A model generated the notes under the pieces. It did not search any database and was not told where the DNA came from. It saw only the letters and a program-made list of their open reading frames with translations. From NCBI GenBank assembly GCA_028292345.1, contig JAQGMN010000416.1, forward strand, positions 1-14,838: a stretch of DNA of 14,838 nucleotides, read 5' to 3'. Of the stretch, positions 10,288 to 14,838 are shown piece by piece. Every line of letters starts with the position of its first letter. The stretch's first letter is position 1. This DNA is from Polaromonas sp. (GTDB taxonomy: Bacteria > Pseudomonadota > Gammaproteobacteria > Burkholderiales > Burkholderiaceae_C). Made by a program: the position numbers and the translations under genes.

Positions 10288-11268
10288 ATGGACGAACTTG
10301 ACCTGTCTTCCCTGAACCTCATCGACGGCTTGCTGGCGCTCATCGTCCTGGCCGGGCTGGCGGGCGGCTGGGGCCGGGGTTTCCTGGTTGCCGCGCTGCA
10401 GCTGTTCACGCTCGCGGCCAGCCTGCTGGCGGCCTTCGCCAGCTACCACTATCCGCAGGCATGGCTGGAGGCCTGGGCGCCCAAACTGGGCGTGTGGGCC
10501 GCGCCGCTAAGTTTCCTCGCAACCTACCTCCTCGCGCACCTGTTCATCGGCCGGCTGGCCGGTGCGCTGGCGGGCGTCTTTCCGCGCACCGCGCATGCGC
10601 ACGGCATCAACCGTGCGCTGGGCCTGGCGCCGGGCGGAATCAGCGGGCTGATCAATGCCATGCTGGCGTCGCTGCTGCTGCTCACGCTGCCGCTGTCCGA
10701 CGGGCTGAGCAGGCTGACCCGCGAAAGCGCGCTGGCGGGCGAGTTGTCGGTTCCGGCGCAATGGCTGGAAGCCCGGCTGGCGCCCATTTTCCATCCGGCC
10801 CTGCAACGCACCCTGCAGGCGCTGACGGTGCCCACCGAGCCGCATGCCACCATCAAGCTGCCCTACCAGGTGAGCGATCCCAAGGTTCGGCCCGACCTGG
10901 AGGCCCGCATGCTCGACATGGTCAATGCAGAGCGCAAAGCCCAGGGGCTGCGGCCGCTGCAGGCCGACCCGGCGCTGGCCGAGGTGGCCCGCGCCCACAG
11001 CCGCGACATGTTTGCGCGCAGTTATTTCTCGCACACCAATCCGGAAGGGCAGGAGGCGTTCGACCGCATGCGCCAGGCCAAGGTGCCCTACCTGGTCGCC
11101 GGCGAAAACCTGGCGCTGGCCCAGACCTTGCCCAGCGCCCACCAGGGCCTGATGAACTCGCCCGGCCACCGGGCCAACATCCTGCTGCCCCGGTACGGCC
11201 GGGTTGGCATCGGCGTGCTCGACGGCGGCCGGTACGGCCTGATGGTCACGCAGAACTTTCGCAACTGA
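10288..11268 (+). CDS. CvpA-like membrane domain fused to CAP/SCP domain
   Basis: This is a 326-residue two-part protein. Residues 1 to about 140 hold four hydrophobic segments (about 12-29, 31-53, 66-90, 113-138) with the CvpA/colicin V production pattern (NLIDGLLALIVLAGLAGGWGRGF; GLAPGGISGLINAML). After a linker, residues about 205-326 form a CAP domain (MLDMVNAERKAQGL, H237 in AHSRDMF, YFSHTNPEG, E273 in GENLA, H294 in SPGHRANIL, ending YGLMVTQNFRN). H237, E273 and H294 are the likely cavity residues. The CAP part probably faces the periplasm, as such domains are usually extracytoplasmic, but its function is unknown. ATG 10288 has no strong Shine-Dalgarno. It follows xdhB by 66 bp without a terminator, so readthrough is possible, but the product suggests no purine role. 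Confidence 0.88.
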   Translation: MDELDLSSLNLIDGLLALIVLAGLAGGWGRGFLVAALQLFTLAASLLAAFASYHYPQAWLEAWAPKLGVWAAPLSFLATYLLAHLFIGRLAGALAGVFPRTAHAHGINRALGLAPGGISGLINAMLASLLLLTLPLSDGLSRLTRESALAGELSVPAQWLEARLAPIFHPALQRTLQALTVPTEPHATIKLPYQVSDPKVRPDLEARMLDMVNAERKAQGLRPLQADPALAEVARAHSRDMFARSYFSHTNPEGQEAFDRMRQAKVPYLVAGENLALAQTLPSAHQGLMNSPGHRANILLPRYGRVGIGVLDGGRYGLMVTQNFRN

Positions 11269-11303
11269 GCGGATTCGGCACGGCGCCTGTCCGCCTCCCA
11301 AAA

Positions 11304-11317
11304 CAGGGAAAACCCTG
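11304..11317. promoter_or_regulatory. Candidate operator palindrome upstream of the porin gene
   Basis: CAGGG-AAAA-CCCTG is a perfect 5+4+5 inverted repeat 35 bases after the preceding stop and 111 bases before the porin ATG. It lacks a T-tract, so an operator is a better guess than a terminator. The regulator is not recognised. The rest of the 160-bp gap holds another short palindrome (CGCTT-GCG-AAGCG, near 11368) and no clear promoter pair. Confidence 0.3.
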
Positions 11318-11428
11318 GGCACATTCCTTGCGTACCAGCAACACAGGGACACGTATTCGCGAGATCGCTTGCGAAGCGTCCCTACCGATGCCGAGTGATC
11401 GGCGCTTTCACCATTTGCTGGAGTTTCG

Positions 11429-12466
11429 ATGCACAAAAAAATCATGGCCCTGGGCACCGCACTGCTGTGCGCCGCCGGTGCCCACGCGCAAACCGCCGTC
11501 CAGTTCACCGGCATCGTGGACGCGTATGCCGGTTCCATGAAGATGGCCGGCGACGCCAGCCGCCAGTCGGCCGTCAACAGCGGCGGCCTGACCACTTCGT
11601 GGTTCGGTTTCAAGGGTTCGGAAGACCTGGGCAACGGCCTGAAGGCCAACTTTGCCCTGACTTCATTTTTCAGGGCGGACGGCGGCGAGCAAGGCCGGTT
11701 CGCCAACGACGCGCTGTTCTCCCGCGATGCCAATGTCAGCCTGTCGGGCGACTTCGGCTCGGTGCTGGTGGGCCGCTGGATGGCGCCCAACTTTTTGCCA
11801 TCGGTCGTGGGCAATCCGCTGGGCGACTCCTTCGCCTTTTCGCCGCTGATCCTGCACATGAACGTGCCGCTGTTCAACGGCACCGGCTGGGCGTCGACCA
11901 CGCCGGCCGACACCGGCTGGAGCAACCAGATCGCCTACACGACGCCGAAGTTCGGCGGTTTCCAGGCCAACCTGCAGTACCAGTTCGGCGAGGTGCCGGG
12001 CGACAACGGCAAGAAGAACATCGGCGCCAATTTCTTTTACTTTGGCGGCCCGCTGACGCTGACCGGCTTTTACGAGCGTGACCAGGTCAGGAACTACCCG
12101 CTCGCCCCCGGTGCCAGCACCCTGATCGGCAGCACCAGGAAGGACTGGATGCTGCTGGGCGCCTACGACTTCGGCGTGGTCAAGCCTTTTGTGAGCTATG
12201 GCCGCTCCAAGGCCGACAACTCGACCAACGAAGCCAGGACGATGCAGCTCGGCGCCTCCATTCCGGCCGGCCCTGCCGGCAAGGTGCTGGTGGACATGGT
12301 CAGCACCAAGCTGTCGCAGACCGGTGTGAAACGCACCACCGCCACGCTGGGCTACGACTACAACCTGTCCAAGCGGACCGATGCCTATGCCTTGCTCATG
12401 AACGACCGCATCACCAACCGGACCACCGGCAACAGCGTCGGCGTTGGCGTTCGCCACCGTTTCTGA
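11429..12466 (+). CDS. Outer-membrane porin, betaproteobacterial general type
   Basis: This is a trimeric beta-barrel porin for passive entry of small hydrophilic solutes. The 345-residue precursor has a signal peptide (MHKKIMALGTALLCAAGAHA) with cleavage predicted after A20. The mature protein starts QTAVQFTGIVDAYAG, the usual first strand, followed by SWFGFKGSEDLGNGLKANFAL and FSRDANVSLSGDFGSVLVGR, hallmarks of the Porin_4/Neisseria-type family. It ends VGVGVRHRF with the terminal Phe recognised by the BAM machinery. Alternating-polarity strands run through its length, which fits a 16-stranded barrel. GGAG (11420-11423) is five bases before the ATG. The gene stands alone between a rightward CvpA-CAP gene and a convergent methyltransferase. 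Solute specificity cannot be read from the sequence. Confidence 0.95.
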   Translation: MHKKIMALGTALLCAAGAHAQTAVQFTGIVDAYAGSMKMAGDASRQSAVNSGGLTTSWFGFKGSEDLGNGLKANFALTSFFRADGGEQGRFANDALFSRDANVSLSGDFGSVLVGRWMAPNFLPSVVGNPLGDSFAFSPLILHMNVPLFNGTGWASTTPADTGWSNQIAYTTPKFGGFQANLQYQFGEVPGDNGKKNIGANFFYFGGPLTLTGFYERDQVRNYPLAPGASTLIGSTRKDWMLLGAYDFGVVKPFVSYGRSKADNSTNEARTMQLGASIPAGPAGKVLVDMVSTKLSQTGVKRTTATLGYDYNLSKRTDAYALLMNDRITNRTTGNSVGVGVRHRF

Positions 12467-12483
12467 ACCCCTGTCCGTGGCGC

Positions 12484-12501
12484 GAGCCGGGCATCCGGCT
12501 C
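12484..12501. terminator. Hairpin between convergent porin and methyltransferase genes
   Basis: GAGCCGG-GCAT-CCGGCTC is a perfect 7-bp stem with a 4-base loop, and it includes two bases of the methyltransferase stop codon. No T-tract follows on either strand, so it is at best a weak shared 3'-end structure for both genes rather than a standard Rho-independent terminator. Confidence 0.35.
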
Positions 12502-13312
12502 AACGCCGCGTGACGACCACTTCCAGGTACTCGCTGGGCACGACCAGCGAACCGGCGCCGGCGCGGTTCAGGCTGCCCAGCAAGCCGGCCAGGTCGCTTT
12601 GCAGCGCCGCCGCCTTGTCGGCCGGAAGCGCGGCGAACGCCTTGTGGACGGGTCCGTACCAGGTCCGGAACACCTCGATGAAATGGGCGGCCGAGCGGTA
12701 ACGGAAGTTGAATTTGCGCGGCGTCACGGCAATGCCGGCGGCGTTCTCGCCGAACAGCGAACGCAGGTGGCTTTCCACGCCCCAGCGCGAAGGCGGCGCC
12801 ACATCGGGCGGCGGCGGCATGTGCCGGCCCAGGGTCTTGAACATCTGGCCGACAAAGCCCTCGGGCGTCCAGTTGGCCATGCCGATGCGCCCGCCGCTCC
12901 GGCAGACCCGGGCCATCTCGGCGGCCGCCTTCGGCTGGTCGGGCGCGAACATCACGCCGAAGGTGGACAGCACCGCATCGAAGCTGGCGTCGGGGAAAGG
13001 CAGCGCCTCGGCGTCGGCCAGTTGAAAATCGATTTCCAGGCGTTCGGCGCGCGCCCGCTCGGCGCCCCGGTCCAGCAGCGCCTGCACATAGTCGGTCGAA
13101 GTGACCTTGCAGCCCCGGCGCGCGGCGGCCAGCGTGGCATTGCCGTTGCCGGCCGCCACATCGAGCACGCGCTCGTCCCATCGCAGGTCGCAGGCTTCGG
13201 CCAGCTGCTCGCCGACGATCTGCAGGGTGGTGCCGATGATGGCGTAGTCCCCGCTGGACCAGGCCGTCTGCTGTCGGCCTTTCAGCGCAACAAGGTCCGT
13301 GGCTTGGGTCAT
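12500..13312 (-). CDS. Class I SAM-dependent methyltransferase
   Basis: This is a 270-residue cytoplasmic protein of the UbiE/Methyltransf_11 type that transfers a methyl group from S-adenosylmethionine to an unknown substrate. Motif I VLDVAAGNGNATLA spans residues 49-62, the acidic residue after strand 2 is D74 (VTSTDYV), motif II region ADAEALPFPDASFDAVLS follows, and RVCRSGGRIGMANWTPEGF is the strand 5 region. The C-terminal third (FRYRSAAHFIEVFRTWYGPVHKAF) resembles the substrate lid of small-molecule methyltransferases. The reading frame is open back to 13444, but ATG 13312 is preferred because a full AAGGAG box precedes it by 6 bases and the longer N-terminus is low-complexity. It is transcribed away from the truncated hemoglobin and towards the porin, with no operon partner in view. 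Substrate cannot be assigned. Confidence 0.88.
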   Translation of the reverse strand: MTQATDLVALKGRQQTAWSSGDYAIIGTTLQIVGEQLAEACDLRWDERVLDVAAGNGNATLAAARRGCKVTSTDYVQALLDRGAERARAERLEIDFQLADAEALPFPDASFDAVLSTFGVMFAPDQPKAAAEMARVCRSGGRIGMANWTPEGFVGQMFKTLGRHMPPPPDVAPPSRWGVESHLRSLFGENAAGIAVTPRKFNFRYRSAAHFIEVFRTWYGPVHKAFAALPADKAAALQSDLAGLLGSLNRAGAGSLVVPSEYLEVVVTRR

Positions 13313-13318
13313 GGAAAG

Positions 13319-13324
13319 CTCCTT
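13319..13324 (-). promoter_or_regulatory. Ribosome-binding site deciding the methyltransferase start
   Basis: AAGGAG on the minus strand ends 6 bases before the ATG at 13312. This fixes the start there rather than at the longer in-frame option at 13444. Confidence 0.8.
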
Positions 13325-13551
13325 CGTGTGGGTTGGGGTCTGCCATGCAGCGGCCGTGGCAGTCGGTGGCGGGGGATCCATCCCCACGCCAACGGGCACT
13401 TTATTCCGCTGGGGCAGCGTTGTCATGCTTTGCGGGTTACCCATGCCAAATGCCCGGCCCCAGCAACTGCTGTTGAACCACAGCGGGTAACCATCGTCAC
13501 CGACTGCAGGCCATTGCAGACATCGAGGAGACGGGGTTGGCGCCCTGCCTG

Positions 13552-13574
13552 AAGGTTTATTTAAAATACACTTT
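13552..13574 (+). promoter_or_regulatory. NsrR-like operator overlapping the globin promoter region
   Basis: This 23-base AT-rich dyad has core TATTTAAAATACA. Its two 11-base arms match as an inverted repeat at 9 of 11 positions around a central A. Compared from memory with the proteobacterial NsrR consensus (AAGATGyATTT-n-AAATrCATCTT), it agrees at about 19 of 23 positions. NsrR is a nitric-oxide-sensing Fe-S repressor. The site ends 59 bases before the globin ATG and contains the best -10-like hexamer (TAAAAT, 13562-13567), placing it where a repressor would block transcription. A TTGGCG at 13537 is a possible -35, though 19 bases away. Confidence 0.5.
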
Positions 13575-13621
13575 ATGGTGCCGGATGGCTGCCCCAGTTT
13601 GAAGTCCGCCCTGCCCCGAAA

Positions 13622-13626
13622 AAGGA
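13622..13626 (+). promoter_or_regulatory. Ribosome-binding site deciding the globin start
   Basis: AAGGA stands 7 bases before ATG 13634 and only 1 base before the in-frame TTG at 13628, so ATG 13634 is the real start. Confidence 0.75.
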
Positions 13627-13633
13627 ATTGAGC

Positions 13634-14071
13634 ATGCCCGCCGCCGATCTATGCAGCGAAGAGGAAATTGTCCAGCTGGTGCACGGTTTTTACGACGCGG
13701 TGCGTAGCGACGACGTGCTGGGGCCGATCTTCGACCGGCATGTAAAGCACTGGGACGCGCACCTGCCGACGATGGTGGACTTCTGGTCATCGGCGCTGCG
13801 CGGCACGGCCCGGTTCCGGGGTTCGCCGATGCCCAGGCATGCGGCGCTTCCGGGGCTGAGCATCGAGCTGTTCCAGCGTTGGCTCTGGCTGTTCAGGCAG
13901 ACCACGGGCGGGTTGCCAAATGCGGCACTGGCCGCAAAAGCCAACGACCTGGCCGAGCGCATTGCGCACAGCCTGTGGTACGGCTACCGGATGCGCCAGG
14001 GTGAGCCGGCTGCTGTCCCGGCTGCCCAAGCCACGGCCGGCTTGACCGCCATCGCCAAAGAAGAAGCCTGA
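13634..14071 (+). CDS. Group III truncated hemoglobin
   Basis: This is a small haem protein of the trHbP class, which binds O2 and NO and is linked to nitrosative or low-oxygen physiology. The 145-residue chain opens EEEIVQLVHGFYDAVRSDD. Predicted key residues by comparison with Campylobacter Ctb are Y20 (B10), H43 (E7, in WDAHLPTMVDFW), H69 (F8, proximal haem ligand) and W83 (G8, in FQRWLWLF). The spacings E7-F8 (26) and F8-G8 (14) equal those of Ctb, as I recall them. An Ala-rich tail follows RIAHSLWYGYRMRQGE. The start is ATG 13634, supported by AAGGA 7 bases upstream. It appears to be a single-gene unit under the NsrR-like dyad at 13552, which would suit a role in NO handling. That role is inferred from family and site. 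Confidence 0.92.
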   Translation: MPAADLCSEEEIVQLVHGFYDAVRSDDVLGPIFDRHVKHWDAHLPTMVDFWSSALRGTARFRGSPMPRHAALPGLSIELFQRWLWLFRQTTGGLPNAALAAKANDLAERIAHSLWYGYRMRQGEPAAVPAAQATAGLTAIAKEEA

Positions 14072-14120
14072 CATCACCGGCCCAAGGGAAATCCCACGGT
14101 CTGGCAAAGAAGGTTCACCC

Positions 14121-14126
14121 TAGAAT
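14121..14126 (+). promoter_or_regulatory. Candidate -10 hexamer for the binding-protein gene
   Basis: TAGAAT lies 90 bases before the ATG at 14217 and matches the sigma-70 -10 at 5 of 6 positions. No good -35 is found 16-18 bases upstream (CTGGCA at 14101 is too close), so this is tentative. Confidence 0.3.
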
Positions 14127-14216
14127 CGGCAGCGACGACGTGACCGGAACACCCGGCTTGCAGTTCATCGCTCAAGCCCTGCCGGCCATTCCCCAAACCC
14201 TTCACCGAGACACCCC

Positions 14217-14838
14217 ATGCTACGTAAACTTTTCTCCTTCCTGCTGATGGCCTGCGCCCTGACGGCGGCGCAGGCACAGACCTACCCGGCCAAGCCGATC
14301 CGCATGATCGTGCCCTTCCCGCCCGGCGGCGGCACCGACATTTTGTCGCGGCTGGTCGCCAACAAGCTGACCGAAGTGAGCAAATGGACGGTGATTCCCG
14401 ACAACCGGGGCGGCGCCGGCGGCACCATCGGCATTGCCGAGGCCGCCCGGGCCGCGCCCACCGGCTACGAGATGGTGATGGGCCAGAAAGACAACATGGT
14501 GGTCGCGCCCTGGCTGTACAAGAACCTGAGCTACGACCCGACCAAAGACCTGGTCGCCGTCGCCCATGTCGCCTACACGCCGGTGGTGATCGTCACCGGT
14601 GTCAACTCGCGCTTCAAGACGCTGGCCGACGTGGTGGCGGCCGCCAAGGCCGCGCCCGACCAGATCACCTACGGCTCGCCGGGCAACGGCACCACCATTC
14701 ACCTGGCCGGCGAAATCTTCAACACGGCGGCCGGCATCAAGCTGCGCCACATTCCCTACAAGGGTTCGAACCCCGCCATGATGGACGTGCTGGCCGGCAA
14801 TGTGGACCTGATGGTGTCGTCGCTGCCGTCGGCCATGG
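14217..14838 (+). CDS. Bug/TctC-family tripartite tricarboxylate transporter binding protein, 3' end cut by window edge
   Basis: This is a periplasmic solute receptor of the kind greatly expanded in Burkholderiales, usually encoded without its TctAB membrane partners. I read 207 codons before the window ends; full members are about 320-330 residues. A signal peptide (MLRKLFSFLLMACALTAAQA) is predicted to be cleaved after A20, giving QTYPAKPIRMIVPFPPGGGTD, the standard N-terminus of the family. VIPDNRGGAGGTIGIAEAARA, YGSPGNGTTIHLAGEIF and HIPYKGSNPAMMDVLAGNVDLM are further hallmarks, forming the ligand pocket loops. The ATG at 14217 follows a 145-bp gap after the globin, with no clear Shine-Dalgarno. 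Ligands of this family are typically carboxylates or aromatic acids; none can be predicted here. No membrane components are seen in the window. Confidence 0.94.
   Translation, partial: MLRKLFSFLLMACALTAAQAQTYPAKPIRMIVPFPPGGGTDILSRLVANKLTEVSKWTVIPDNRGGAGGTIGIAEAARAAPTGYEMVMGQKDNMVVAPWLYKNLSYDPTKDLVAVAHVAYTPVVIVTGVNSRFKTLADVVAAAKAAPDQITYGSPGNGTTIHLAGEIFNTAAGIKLRHIPYKGSNPAMMDVLAGNVDLMVSSLPSAM

Larger units (their letters stand above)
13313..13633. other. Intergenic region between divergent methyltransferase and globin genes
   Basis: These 321 bp carry no gene I can support. Contents are the methyltransferase ribosome-binding site, a G-rich/C-rich hairpin (13368-13390, core GGGGA-TCCA-TCCCC), and near the globin an AT-rich island containing the NsrR-like dyad. 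The AT-rich island is conspicuous against the surrounding GC-rich sequence. Confidence 0.6.

Noticed and set aside
12500..13444. Longer 314-residue start for the methyltransferase
   Set aside because: The added 44 residues are Pro/Thr-rich and unlike the family, and the AAGGAG box fits the start at 13312.
13628..13633. TTG start for the globin
   Set aside because: It is 1 base from the AAGGA box, too close for initiation. ATG 13634 is correctly spaced.

Overview
The window looks like a chromosomal segment of a GC-rich betaproteobacterium of the order Burkholderiales, most likely a Comamonadaceae member of the Polaromonas/Rhodoferax/Variovorax/Acidovorax group. This rests on high-GC coding with strong third-position bias, a beta-type trimeric porin, an orphan Bug/TctC-type binding protein, and repeat classes that I associate from memory with this family. 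No sequence search was possible, so the genus is an inference.

Region 1 (1-5588, leftward) is a purine uptake and deamination block. In transcription order it holds a two-domain ABC ATPase, two permeases linked by 4-base and 1-base overlaps, a BMP-family substrate-binding lipoprotein, an intrinsic terminator with a UUCG tetraloop, and an adenine/adenosine deaminase that runs off the left edge. Region 2 (5589-5884) is the divergent control region. Region 3 (5885-10221, rightward) encodes the two subunits of xanthine dehydrogenase, XdhA (Fe-S/FAD) and XdhB (molybdopterin). Together these blocks describe a route: import of purine nucleosides or bases, deamination of adenine to hypoxanthine, then oxidation to xanthine and urate. 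No xdhC maturation gene, regulator or later urate gene lies inside the window.

Region 4 (10288-14838) is a series of apparently separate genes: a CvpA-like membrane domain fused to a CAP/SCP domain, an outer-membrane porin, a leftward class I SAM methyltransferase, a group III truncated hemoglobin with an NsrR-like dyad in its promoter region, and the start of a Bug/TctC-type periplasmic binding protein cut by the right edge.

The most unusual feature is xdhA. It carries two unrelated repeat insertions that are both translated in frame: a tandem 102-bp repeat array (92 codons) between the two [2Fe-2S] domains, and a 183-bp element with 21-bp terminal inverted repeats in the FAD domain (64 inserted codons in all). 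All visible cofactor ligands are kept. In the first array, a 2-bp and a 37-bp deletion cancel to keep the reading frame, which suggests selection to keep the gene readable. A shared 17-bp AT-rich motif also lies in the same reading frame in both xdhA and xdhB. No CRISPR array, phage, transposase, tRNA or rRNA was seen.
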